DNA from: SG8-41 sp036555035
Lineage (GTDB): Bacteria > Pseudomonadota > Gammaproteobacteria > Burkholderiales > SG8-41
Reading direction: 5' to 3'
DNA: 32,072 bases
Assembly: GCA_036555035.1 (NCBI GenBank)
Contig: DATBMB010000033.1
Coordinates: 1-32,072, forward strand
Positions 8,085-15,539 of the stretch are shown here, piece by piece. Every line of letters starts with the position of its first letter. Position 1 is the first letter of the stretch. The position numbers and the translations under genes are program-made. Under the pieces are notes generated by a model. It was not told where the DNA came from, did not search any database, and worked only from the letters and a program-made list of their open reading frames with translations.

Positions 8085-10943
8085 TTATTGGCAGGATTCG
8101 CAGTCGGGATCGTCGACCTTGCAGAACTGGGGCTCCGCAGCCGCGAGCCCGCCGTCGGAGTTCACGGCGTTCAACTGCCCGGTCGCGACCGTGGATTTCT
8201 CCGCCGAGCTCGCGCCCAGCGTGCGCAGGTAATAGGTGGTCTTCAGCCCCCGGATCCACGCCAGCTTGTAGGTGTCGTCGAGCCGCTTGCCGGAGGCGCC
8301 CGCCATGTAGATATTGAGCGACTGCGACTGGTCGATCCATTTCTGGCGGCGCGCCGCGCACTCGACCAGCCACTTGGGATCGATCTCGAACGCGGTGGCG
8401 TAGAGCGTGCGGATTTCCGGCGGGATGCGGTCGATCCGGGCGAGCGAGCCGTCGAAGTACTTGAGATCGGCGATCATCACCTCGTCCCACAGGTTCAGCT
8501 GCTTCAGATCCCGCACCAGGAACTCGTTCACCACCGTGAATTCGCCCGAGAGATTCGACTTGACATAGAGGTTCTGGAAGGTCGGCTCGATGCACTGCGA
8601 GAGCCCCGTGATGTTCGCGATCGTCGCGGTGGGCGCGATCGCGATGCAGTTGGAGTTGCGCATGCCCACCTGCTGGATGCGCTTCCTCAGCCCCACCCAG
8701 TCGAGCGTGGTCGAGAGATCGCACTCGACGTAGCCGCCGCGCTCCTCCGCGAGGAGCTTCAGCGTATCGGGCGGCAGGATGCCGCGGTCCCACAGCGAGC
8801 CCTTGAAGGTCGAGTACGGCCCGCGCTCCTCGGCGAGATCGGTCGAGGCGCGGTAGGCGCTCCAGGCAATCGCCTCCATCGAGCGGTCGGCGAATTCCAC
8901 CGCCGCCTGCGAGCCGTAGGGGATGCGCAGCAGGTGCAGGCAGTCCTGGAAGCCCATGATGCCGATGCCCACCGGCCGGTGCTTGAAGTTGGAGTTGCGC
9001 GCCTTGCCAACCGAGTAGAAATTGAGATCGATCACGTTGTCGAGCATGCGCATCGCCGTGCCGACCGTGCGGCCGAGCTTCTCCATGTCCATGCGCCCCG
9101 TGGAGAGATCGAGGTGCGCCGGCATGTTGACCGAGCCCAGGTTGCACACCGCGATTTCGTCCGGGCCGGTGTTGAGCGTGATCTCGGTGCAGAGATTGGA
9201 GCTGTGCACCACGCCCACGTGCTGCTGCGGGGAGCGCAGGTTGCACGGATCCTTGAACGTCAGCCAGGGATGCCCGGTCTCGAACAGCATGCTGAGCATC
9301 TTGCGCCACAGGTGCACGGCCTGGACCCGCTTGTAGGGCTTGATCTCGCCGCGCGCGGCGCGCGCCTCGTACTCGAGGTAGGCCTTCTCGAACGCGCGGC
9401 CGTACCGGTCGTGCAGATCCGGCACCTCGGACGGCGAGAACAGCGTCCAGTCACCGCCTTCCATCACGCGCTTCATGAAGAGGTCCGGCACCCAGTTGGC
9501 GGTATTCATGTCATGGGTGCGGCGGCGGTCATCGCCCGTGTTCTTGCGCAGCTCCAGGAATTCCTCGATGTCGAGGTGCCACGTCTCGAGGTAGGAGCAC
9601 ACCGCCCCTTTGCGCTTGCCGCCCTGGTTGACGGCAACCGCGGTGTCGTTCACGACCTTGAGGAAGGGCACCACGCCCTGGCTCTTGCCGTTCGTGCCCT
9701 TGATGTGGGAGCCGAGCGCCCGCACCGGCGTCCAGTCGTTGCCGAGGCCCCCGGCGAACTTCTGCAGCAGCGCGTTCTCCTTGATCGCCTCGTAGATGCC
9801 GTCGAGGTCGTCGGAGACCGTGGTGAGGTAGCAGCTCGCGAGCTGGGAGCGGCGCGTGCCGGAATTGAAGAGCGTCGGCGTCGAGCTCATGAAGTCGAAC
9901 GAGGACAGCACGTTGTAGAACTCGATCGCGCGCGCCTCGCGCTGGTCCTCCGGCTCGTTCAGGGCGAGGCCCATGGCGACGCGCATGTAGAAGACCTGCG
10001 GCAGCTCGATGCGGCGCCCCTGCACGTGCAGGAAATACCGGTCGTAGAGGATCTGCAGCCCCAGGTAGGTGAACTTGAGATCGCGGCTCGCGTCGAGCGC
10101 CGCGCCGAGGCACTTCAAGTCGAAGCGGGCGAGCCGCTCATCGAGCAGCTCTGCGTCGATGCCCCGCCGCACGAACTCCGGCAGGTAGGCGGCGTAGCGC
10201 GCGGGCATCTCCGCCTGCGTCACCTCTGCCCCGAGCGTCTCCAGCCGCAGCGAGTGCAGCAGCAGGCGCGCCGTGACGTAGCTGTAGCCCGGGTCCTGCT
10301 CGATCAGCGCGCGCGCGGCAAGAATCAGCGACTTGCGCACCTCCTCCATCGGCACTCCGTCGTAGAGGTCGCGCCGCATCGCGGCGAGCACGGGCTCCGC
10401 GGTGACCTCGCGCCCGAGCCCCTCGCACGCCTCGCGCGCGAGCGCGGTGATGCGCTCGAAGTCGAGCGGCTCCACGCGCCCGCCGTCCTTCACGTTGATC
10501 GCCTGCTGCGCGCGCTTCGCGGTGTCCTGTGTCCGCTGCTCGCGCACGCGCTCCTTCGCCCGTTCCTCGCGATAGAGCACGTAGGCGCGTGCGACGTTGT
10601 GCTCGCCCGCGCGCATCAACGCGAGCTCGACCTGGTCCTGGATGTCCTCGATGTGGAACGTGCCGCCGGAAGGCTGGCGGCGCATCAACGCCGCAACGGC
10701 GTTCTGGGTGAGGATCGCGACCTGGTCGCGCACCCGGGCGGAGGCCGCGCCGGTGCCCCCGTTGACGGCGATGAACGCCTTCGTCATCGCGATCGAGATC
10801 TTCGCGGGCTCGAAACCCACCACCGAGCCGTTGCGCCGGATCACCTTGTACTGGGCGTAGCGTGCGTCTTCTGCAGCTTGGCTATCGGCAAGTTCGGGAT
10901 TGGCAACAGGGGTGGCGAGGGCTCTTTCAGTGACGAGCTGCAT
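8085..10943 (-). CDS. nrdA: Ribonucleoside-diphosphate reductase class Ia, alpha subunit
   Basis: Large catalytic subunit, 952 residues, complete. An ATP-cone allosteric domain occupies about residues 30-125, and a second, less typical cone-like region spans about 150-235, which makes the protein longer than the E. coli subunit. Catalytic residues are visible: Cys371 in ASCYLTT, Asn583/Cys585/Glu587 in SSNLCTEIT, and Cys600 in AVCNLGSVN. A TTYYLRT segment holds the Tyr pair of the radical path. The C-terminus ends in CESCQ, the swinging CxxC that is re-reduced by thioredoxin or glutaredoxin. The ATG at 10943 has AAGGAG at good spacing. Transcription probably starts about 112 nt upstream, just before an NrdR-like palindrome. 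Confidence 0.97.
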   Translation of the reverse strand: MQLVTERALATPVANPELADSQAAEDARYAQYKVIRRNGSVVGFEPAKISIAMTKAFIAVNGGTGAASARVRDQVAILTQNAVAALMRRQPSGGTFHIEDIQDQVELALMRAGEHNVARAYVLYREERAKERVREQRTQDTAKRAQQAINVKDGGRVEPLDFERITALAREACEGLGREVTAEPVLAAMRRDLYDGVPMEEVRKSLILAARALIEQDPGYSYVTARLLLHSLRLETLGAEVTQAEMPARYAAYLPEFVRRGIDAELLDERLARFDLKCLGAALDASRDLKFTYLGLQILYDRYFLHVQGRRIELPQVFYMRVAMGLALNEPEDQREARAIEFYNVLSSFDFMSSTPTLFNSGTRRSQLASCYLTTVSDDLDGIYEAIKENALLQKFAGGLGNDWTPVRALGSHIKGTNGKSQGVVPFLKVVNDTAVAVNQGGKRKGAVCSYLETWHLDIEEFLELRKNTGDDRRRTHDMNTANWVPDLFMKRVMEGGDWTLFSPSEVPDLHDRYGRAFEKAYLEYEARAARGEIKPYKRVQAVHLWRKMLSMLFETGHPWLTFKDPCNLRSPQQHVGVVHSSNLCTEITLNTGPDEIAVCNLGSVNMPAHLDLSTGRMDMEKLGRTVGTAMRMLDNVIDLNFYSVGKARNSNFKHRPVGIGIMGFQDCLHLLRIPYGSQAAVEFADRSMEAIAWSAYRASTDLAEERGPYSTFKGSLWDRGILPPDTLKLLAEERGGYVECDLSTTLDWVGLRKRIQQVGMRNSNCIAIAPTATIANITGLSQCIEPTFQNLYVKSNLSGEFTVVNEFLVRDLKQLNLWDEVMIADLKYFDGSLARIDRIPPEIRTLYATAFEIDPKWLVECAARRQKWIDQSQSLNIYMAGASGKRLDDTYKLAWIRGLKTTYYLRTLGASSAEKSTVATGQLNAVNSDGGLAAAEPQFCKVDDPDCESCQ

Positions 10944-11011
10944 GCCGTAACTCCTTGAGTATTAGGTTTTTTGACCCAAGAGGTGGGCACCTCCCCCGCT
11001 CCCAAGCCTTT

Positions 11012-11053
11012 AACTAGGCCTCGACCACAATATATTGTGGTCGAGGCCTAGTT
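11012..11053. promoter_or_regulatory. Perfect 42-bp palindrome with an NrdR-box-like core (nrdAB operator)
   Basis: Two 21-nt arms are exactly complementary with no spacer; the centre lies between 11032 and 11033. The central 16 bp (11025-11040), CCACAATATATTGTGG, closely fits the NrdR box, whose consensus is roughly ACACWATATATWGTGT. NrdR is the ATP-cone repressor of ribonucleotide reductase genes. The site lies immediately downstream of the predicted nrdA start point (about +3 to +44), where bound repressor could block initiation. NrdR usually binds two boxes about three helical turns apart; I see only this one. In RNA the palindrome would fold into a stem of about 19 bp at the 5' end of the nrdA message. 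Confidence 0.8.
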
Positions 11054-11061
11054 TTGAACAA

Positions 11062-11090
11062 ATTCTAGTAGCCTGATTTAGCGAAAGCAA
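11062..11090 (-). promoter_or_regulatory. Sigma70-type promoter of nrdAB
   Basis: On the minus strand a -35 TTGCTT (11085-11090) and a -10 TAGAAT (11062-11067) are separated by exactly 17 nt. The predicted start point is near A11055, giving an untranslated leader of about 112 nt. The NrdR-like palindrome begins two bases further on. Confidence 0.7.
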
Positions 11091-11153
11091 TAGACTTCAT
11101 GACTTTTCTGTTAAATGCTCGTTTTTACTGGAAAAATGTACGCCAAGGTGATG

Positions 11154-11195
11154 AAAAAGCGGGCAAATCTGCTCAGAAATTGAGCAGCGGCCCGC
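11154..11195 (-). terminator. Intrinsic terminator downstream of ampD
   Basis: Read on the minus strand, GCGGGC pairs with GCCCGC (11190-11195 with 11159-11164). An inner stem TGCTCA/TGAGCA (11181-11186 with 11170-11175) encloses a 5-nt loop, and TTTTT (11158-11154) follows directly. This is the right orientation and position to end the pilS-pilR-ampD transcript and insulate nrdA. Confidence 0.75.
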
Positions 11196-11232
11196 TCGGG
11201 CAGGAAATACGGGCTTCGGCAATCTGCCGAAT

Positions 11233-11241
11233 TGTGGATAA
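11233..11241 (-). promoter_or_regulatory. DnaA-box-like 9-mer
   Basis: The minus strand reads TTATCCACA, an exact match to the high-affinity E. coli DnaA box. It is about 145 bp upstream of the nrdA promoter. DnaA is known to regulate nrdAB in E. coli. A single 9-mer can occur by chance, though this one is AT-rich within GC-rich DNA. Confidence 0.4.
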
Positions 11242-11331
11242 CTGGCGCCAAATCCGGACGCCTGCGGGCCGGTTTGGCTCTGCGCATTGGAGCGGACCCA
11301 GGACGAGCCGCTCAACGCGCAGGGGGAATCA

Positions 11332-11940
11332 CTACTTTACGCGCTTCCGACGGGAATTCAGCACCGCCCGGAAGCGTGCCCAGTCGAAATACGGCCCGGG
11401 ATCGGTCTTGCGGCCCGGGGCGATGTCGCCGTGGCCGACGATGTCGCGGATCGGGTAGCGCGCCTTCAGTGCGTGCGTCAGGCGAGCGAGCTGCCGGTAC
11501 TGCGCGGCGGTGAACGGCGCCTCGCCCGTACCCTCGAGCTCGACGCCGATGGAATAGTCATTGCACTGCGCGCGGCCCTTCCAGCTCGATTCGCCCGCGT
11601 GCCACGCGCGCGCGCCGCACGGCACGAACTGGAGCAGCGCGCCGTTGCGCCGGATCAGGAAGTGGGCCGAAACCTTCATGCCCGCGACCGTCGCATAGTA
11701 CGGGTGCGCGGCGGGATCCAGCCGGTTGGTGAAGAGCTCCACGATGCCCGGCCCCCCGAAGTCGCCCGGCGGCAGGCTGATGTGGTGGATGACGAGAAGA
11801 TCGATCGCGCAGCCGGCCGGCCGCGCGTCGCAGTTGGGAGAAGATACGAACGGAACGCCGGCCGCCCGTCCTCGAGCATCGATGACGGGGGTTGGTTTCG
11901 ATCCTCTCCTCGCCCGCCTCCCACTACCTGCCCGGTTCAC
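11332..11940 (-). CDS. ampD: 1,6-anhydro-N-acetylmuramyl-L-alanine amidase AmpD
   Basis: Zinc amidase of the amidase_2 family that cleaves the stem peptide from anhydro-muropeptides during peptidoglycan recycling in the cytoplasm. Expected residues are visible: the zinc ligands His52 (LLVIHHISLPPG), His170 (VGHGDIAPGRK) and Asp180, with Lys178 beside it. The conserved SPNCDARP motif is at 34-41. The GTG at 11940 is chosen because no ATG or other plausible start lies between it and the conserved core; it adds roughly 20 residues of basic leader relative to typical AmpD. It begins 5 nt after pilR ends, so it is probably translated from the pilSR transcript. Confidence 0.93.
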   Translation of the reverse strand: MNRAGSGRRARRGSKPTPVIDARGRAAGVPFVSSPNCDARPAGCAIDLLVIHHISLPPGDFGGPGIVELFTNRLDPAAHPYYATVAGMKVSAHFLIRRNGALLQFVPCGARAWHAGESSWKGRAQCNDYSIGVELEGTGEAPFTAAQYRQLARLTHALKARYPIRDIVGHGDIAPGRKTDPGPYFDWARFRAVLNSRRKRVK

Positions 11941-11945
11941 CGGAA

Positions 11946-13331
11946 TCAGCCCTTGGAGTCGAGCTCGTCCTTGATACCGAGGCGCTCCATCCGGTAGCGC
12001 AGCGCCCGGAACGTGATTCCGAGGAGCTTCGCCGCGGCCGTGCGGTTGTAGTGCGTCTGCTCGAGCGCATTGAGGATCGCCTTGCGCTCGACCGTGTCGA
12101 GCCGTTCCTGCAGCGGCAGGCCGGAGCGCTCGGCGGGCGCCTCGGCCGGCGCGATGCGCGTCGGCGCGAGCTGCAGGTCCTTGGCCTCAATCTCGCCTCC
12201 GGCCGTCAGCGCGAGCGCGCGCTCCAGGACGTTCTCGAGCTCGCGCACGTTGCCCGGGAAGTCGTACTCGCGCAGCTGCCCGAGCGCCTCGGACGACAGC
12301 CGGGAAATCCTGCCGTCGGCCGCGCTGGCATGCCGCGCGAGCATGGTCTCCGCGAGCAGCGGAATGTCCTCGCGCATCTCGCGCAACGCCGGCATCTTCA
12401 GCTCGATCACGTTCAGGCGGTAGAAGAGATCCTGCCGGAACTTGCCCGCCTGGACCTCGTCCGCGAGATTGCGGTGCGTGGCGCTGATGATGCGGACATC
12501 CGCCGACTCCTCGCCGGTGGAGCCCACCTTGCGCACCTTCTTCTCCTGGATGGCGCGCAGCAACTTCACCTGCATCGGCACCGGCAGCTCGGCGACCTCG
12601 TCGAGGAAGAGCGTCCCGCCGTCCGCCGCCTGGAAGAAGCCCTCGCGGTCCCCCGCGGCGCCGGTGAACGCGCCCTTTTTGTAGCCGAAGAACTCGCTTT
12701 CCATCAGGTTCTCCGGTATCGCCCCGCAGTTGACCGGGACGAACGGGCCGTCGCTGCGCGGGCCCTGCAGGTGCACCAGGCGCGCGGCGAGCTCCTTGCC
12801 ACTGCCGGATTCCCCGCTGATATGGATCGGCGCCTGCGTGCGGGCGAGGCGCTCGATCATCGAGCGCACGGCCCGCATCGGCTCCGAACGTCCGATCAGC
12901 TGCGGCACGCCCGGCGCGGCCGGCGCCGCGTCCTCCTCCTGCGCGCGCCGCTGGACCGGGCGCGGGAGCTTCAGCGCCGAACGCACCAGCGTGCGCAATT
13001 GATCGAGCGAGACCGGCTTGGCGAGATAATCGAAGGCGCCGGCCTTCAACGCCGCCACCGCGTTCTCGGTGCTCCCGTGCGCGGTGATCACCGCGACCGG
13101 CAGACTGGGGTGGTGCTTGGCGACGTAATCGACGACGGTCAGCCCGTCGCCGTCGGGCAGCCGCATGTCGGTCAAGCACAGGTCGTAGCTGTTCTGGGCG
13201 AGCAGCTTGTAGGCCTCGGACGTGGTGGCGGCGCAATGCGCGTCCAGCCCCATGCGCGCGAGCGTCATGCCGAGCAGCTCGCGGATGTCCGCTTCGTCGT
13301 CGACCACCAGGACCTGTGATTTCGCGCTCAT
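11946..13331 (-). CDS. pilR: Sigma54-dependent response regulator PilR (NtrC family)
   Basis: A 461-residue activator. The receiver domain (1-120) has the acidic pair Asp11/Asp12, phosphoacceptor Asp55 and Lys105. The AAA+ domain (about 145-375) has Walker A GESGSGKE (173-180), GAFTGA (220-225), which contacts sigma54, and Walker B FLDE (242-245). The C-terminal Fis-type helix-turn-helix is visible in NRTAAAKLLGITFRALRYRM. PilR activates the type IV pilin gene in Pseudomonas and relatives. The assignment to PilR rather than another NtrC-like regulator rests on the directly adjoining PilS-like kinase; no pilin gene is in the window. The ATG directly precedes the pilS stop codon on the coding strand with no spacing, indicating coupled translation. 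Confidence 0.9.
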   Translation of the reverse strand: MSAKSQVLVVDDEADIRELLGMTLARMGLDAHCAATTSEAYKLLAQNSYDLCLTDMRLPDGDGLTVVDYVAKHHPSLPVAVITAHGSTENAVAALKAGAFDYLAKPVSLDQLRTLVRSALKLPRPVQRRAQEEDAAPAAPGVPQLIGRSEPMRAVRSMIERLARTQAPIHISGESGSGKELAARLVHLQGPRSDGPFVPVNCGAIPENLMESEFFGYKKGAFTGAAGDREGFFQAADGGTLFLDEVAELPVPMQVKLLRAIQEKKVRKVGSTGEESADVRIISATHRNLADEVQAGKFRQDLFYRLNVIELKMPALREMREDIPLLAETMLARHASAADGRISRLSSEALGQLREYDFPGNVRELENVLERALALTAGGEIEAKDLQLAPTRIAPAEAPAERSGLPLQERLDTVERKAILNALEQTHYNRTAAAKLLGITFRALRYRMERLGIKDELDSKG

Positions 13332-14945
13332 TTAGCCAGCCCAACACAGCACGGTGAACTGCGCGCCCTGCGGGGTCTCGACGTAATCGAGCGTCGCGCC
13401 ATTTGCCTCGCACACCTCGCGCGCGATGTAGAGGCCGAGCCCGGTGCCGCCCGCCGCGGTGGTGAAGAACGGCTCGAACAGCTGCGCGCGCGCCTCGGCG
13501 CTGACACCCGGGCCGTCGTCCACCACGTCCAATTTTACAACAGTGCCCGAGCGCTCCAGCGAGGTGCGGATCGCGATGCTCGCCGGGCCGCGCCGGCTGT
13601 GGCGCAGCGCGTTGCGGCACAGGTTCCACATCACCTGGTTCAGATGGCTGCGGTCGAAGAGCACGACCGGGTCCACGGCCTGCTCGACGCGGAATACGCT
13701 GCGCTCGATCTTCTCGATCTGCGAGAACTGCTCGACGAATCCGGAGAGGAAATCGGCGAGGCGAAAGCGCTCGCGATGGGCGCGCTCGCCCCGGTTCAGG
13801 CGCAGGACGTCGTTCACCACGCGGTCGAGGCGCCCGCTGTTCTCGTTGATGATAGCGATCAGCCGCGCCGCGGTGTCGCCCATCCCGGGCTCCTCCCGCA
13901 GGAGCTGCGCGGCGTGGCTGATCGCGCCCAGCGGATTGCGGATCTCGTGCGCGATGTTCGCCGTCAACCGCCCCAGCGCGGCGAGCTTCAACTGGCGCGC
14001 CTGCGCCTGCACGCGCGTCTGGTCCTCGATGAAGATCACGGCGCCGAGCTCGCGGGCCCCCCCGATCGGCACGAAGCGCGCGTTCTCGCTCCGGCTGTAG
14101 GGCATGACGGCGCCGCTGTCCACGCCCGCGCGCGCGCGCCATTGCTCGTACTGGGCGGCGAGCGACGGCGCGTACTCGGAAAGATGCGCCTCGCCCCCGG
14201 CCGGCAGCGGCCCGAGGAGGCGCTCGGCCTGCGCGTTGAACTGGCGGATCGCGCCCTGCCCGTCCACCACCAGCACGCCATCCGGCATGTCGCGGATCAC
14301 CAGCTGGTTGACCTGCTCCATGTTGGCGAGGTCGATCTCGCGCTTGGCGGCGAGCCGCTCGCTCGCCACGGTGTACTGGGCAAGCGTGTGCGCGAGCCAC
14401 GCGATCGCGAAGAAAGCGCCGGAGAGCAGCCCCGCCTGCAGGAACTGCGAGTCGGGGGCATCGAGCCTGAGCGCCGAATAGGTCTGCTCGAGCAGCACGC
14501 CGATCGCCGCGAGCGCGGCGAAAAAGAGCGTCAATCGCCCGCGGCTGATCAGGCCCGCGCCGGCGAGTGTCGTCAACAGCAGCAGCCCCAGGCCGCTGGA
14601 GATGCCGCTGCTCGCGTAGATGAGCAGCACGATGAACACGACGTCGGCGGCCACCTGCAGCGTCAGCTGCAGGTCGAAATGCCGGCGCGCGCTGATCGTG
14701 ACGAAGCACGCGATGCTGAAGATGACGTAGGCGATATCGGTGGCAACGAAGAGGGTCAGGTTGCGCGAGCCGAACCAGAGGTTGGAGCCCCAGATCGCGA
14801 CGGAGAGCAGCAGCAGCAGCGCGACCAGCAGCCGGTAGACGTTGAAATAGAAGAGCGACCGCCAGAACTGCTCGGAATGCACCCCGGGGTAGGGCGTGCC
14901 CGCTGCCTCCCACATAAACGCCTGACGGCCGCCGGCCTCGCTCAT
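13332..14945 (-). CDS. pilS: Sensor histidine kinase PilS
   Basis: A 537-residue membrane kinase. About six hydrophobic segments lie between residues 33 and 195, as expected for PilS, with only short loops outside the membrane. A PAS-like domain (about 210-310) leads to the HisKA box IAHEIRNPLG, with phosphoacceptor His333. The ATPase domain has an N-box (WNLCRNALRHS), a G1 box (DDGPGVS) and a G2 box (GGTGLGLYIA). It phosphorylates PilR; in Pseudomonas the pair senses pilin in the membrane. The ATG at 14945 overlaps the PP0621 stop codon in an ATGA arrangement, so the two are coupled. The next gene, pilR, starts at the stop codon. Confidence 0.92.
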   Translation of the reverse strand: MSEAGGRQAFMWEAAGTPYPGVHSEQFWRSLFYFNVYRLLVALLLLLSVAIWGSNLWFGSRNLTLFVATDIAYVIFSIACFVTISARRHFDLQLTLQVAADVVFIVLLIYASSGISSGLGLLLLTTLAGAGLISRGRLTLFFAALAAIGVLLEQTYSALRLDAPDSQFLQAGLLSGAFFAIAWLAHTLAQYTVASERLAAKREIDLANMEQVNQLVIRDMPDGVLVVDGQGAIRQFNAQAERLLGPLPAGGEAHLSEYAPSLAAQYEQWRARAGVDSGAVMPYSRSENARFVPIGGARELGAVIFIEDQTRVQAQARQLKLAALGRLTANIAHEIRNPLGAISHAAQLLREEPGMGDTAARLIAIINENSGRLDRVVNDVLRLNRGERAHRERFRLADFLSGFVEQFSQIEKIERSVFRVEQAVDPVVLFDRSHLNQVMWNLCRNALRHSRRGPASIAIRTSLERSGTVVKLDVVDDGPGVSAEARAQLFEPFFTTAAGGTGLGLYIAREVCEANGATLDYVETPQGAQFTVLCWAG

Positions 14946-15181
14946 CCCGCGCGGTGCTCCGCCTCACCCGCCCGCTGGTGCTCCGGCGAGCAGTAGGTGC
15001 GGCCCTGTGTGGTGGCGGCTTCGCTCCGCGGCAGGTGCACGCCGCAGCGCGCGCATTGCACCATGTTCTCCCCGGTCGCGGGGGGTGCCGGGTGGGCGTC
15101 GCGGTCGACGCGGCGGCGGTAGCTCTTCAGGATCCAGTAGGCGGCGAGCAGGCCGAGGACGAGCAGGATGATCTTCGCCAA
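14942..15181 (-). CDS. PP0621-family small membrane protein
   Basis: A 79-residue protein with one N-terminal hydrophobic segment (IILLVLGLLAAYWIL), a basic stretch, and a C-terminal Cys motif (MVQCARCGVHLP followed by YCSPEH), likely a small zinc-ribbon-like unit on the cytoplasmic side. This layout and the MVxCxxCGVHLP motif match the PP0621 family, commonly found next to pilS. The TTG at 15181 is chosen because GGAG lies 6 nt upstream and because family members begin right at the hydrophobic segment; an in-frame start at 15208 would add a charged leader. Function unknown; its coupling to pilS suggests a link to the PilSR sensor. Confidence 0.8.
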   Translation of the reverse strand: MAKIILLVLGLLAAYWILKSYRRRVDRDAHPAPPATGENMVQCARCGVHLPRSEAATTQGRTYCSPEHQRAGEAEHRAG

Positions 15182-15357
15182 TTCACGCTCCGCCGGCGGC
15201 CGGCGCACGTCGGCCCGCCGCGTGAGGCTTGCGCGGGAGAACCCGGGTCACCGGCCAAGATACACCGTTCACGAACAGGGAGAGTGTGCCCTAACCCCGG
15301 ACGAGCGTCGAGCCACGAAGTCACGGCTGCGTTCCCGCGCCCCGGGGCGGAAAGGAA

Positions 15358-15434
15358 TGGTCGGGGTGAGAGGATTTGAACCTCCGACACCTGCGTCCCG
15401 AACGCAGTGCGCTACCAGGCTGCGCTACACCCCG
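15358..15434 (-). tRNA. tRNA-Pro (anticodon CGG)
   Basis: On the minus strand the 5' acceptor arm CGGGGTG pairs with CACCCCG. The D-arm region contains AGCGCAGCCTGGTAGCGCA, the anticodon stem CTGCG/CGCAG encloses the loop TTCGGGA with anticodon CGG, and the T-arm has GGTTCAAATCC. The CCA end is encoded (15358-15360). It reads CCG codons, which are common in this high-GC genome. It lies downstream of the prenyl synthase gene on the same strand. Confidence 0.96.
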
Positions 15435-15445
15435 ACGAAAAGCGA

Positions 15446-15529
15446 TCAGCGGTCAGCCATCAGCCGCCAGCCTGGAGAAAAACGCGCGGATCGGCCGCGC
15501 ACGGGCTGTTGCTGAAAGCTGACCGCTGA
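15446..15529. repeat. Inverted repeat with 12-bp arms beside tRNA-Pro
   Basis: The arms TCAGCGGTCAGC (15446-15457) and GCTGACCGCTGA (15518-15529) are exactly complementary and separated by 60 nt. Variants of the TCAGC unit recur within and beside the arms. Such TCAGC-rich sequence is common between genes in several betaproteobacteria, so this may be one copy of a dispersed palindromic repeat. Confidence 0.5.
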
Positions 15530-15539
15530 AGGCTGCCAG

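Larger units (their letters stand above)
10944..11331. other. Intergenic regulatory region between ampD and nrdA
   Basis: This 388-bp stretch has no convincing gene and is more AT-rich than its surroundings. From the ampD side it contains a DnaA-box-like site (11233-11241), an intrinsic terminator for ampD (11154-11195), a sigma70-type promoter for nrdA (11062-11090), a perfect 42-bp palindrome (11012-11053), and a short hairpin-capable sequence, GAGGTGGGCACCTC, at 10980-10993. The remaining segments show nothing I can name. Confidence 0.8.

Noticed and set aside
8088..10958. A 956-codon open frame antisense to nrdA
   Set aside because: It lies exactly opposite nrdA, whose catalytic motifs are complete. 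Its translation is rich in Arg, Ala, Glu and Val with no recognisable motif, as expected for an antisense frame in high-GC DNA.
11054..11080. A second NrdR box next to the palindrome
   Set aside because: The AT-rich bases here (for example ACAAATTCTAGT) do not keep the CAA/TTG core of the box and are better explained as the -10 region of the nrdA promoter.
12187..14967. A 926-codon minus-strand frame overlapping pilS and pilR
   Set aside because: It is an out-of-frame reading of two clearly functional genes; the product is Arg/Ala/Gly-rich and lacks any domain signature.
15127..15515. Small ORFs on both strands across tRNA-Pro (such as one containing GFEPPTPASRTQC)
   Set aside because: This is the familiar spurious translation of a tRNA-Pro gene.
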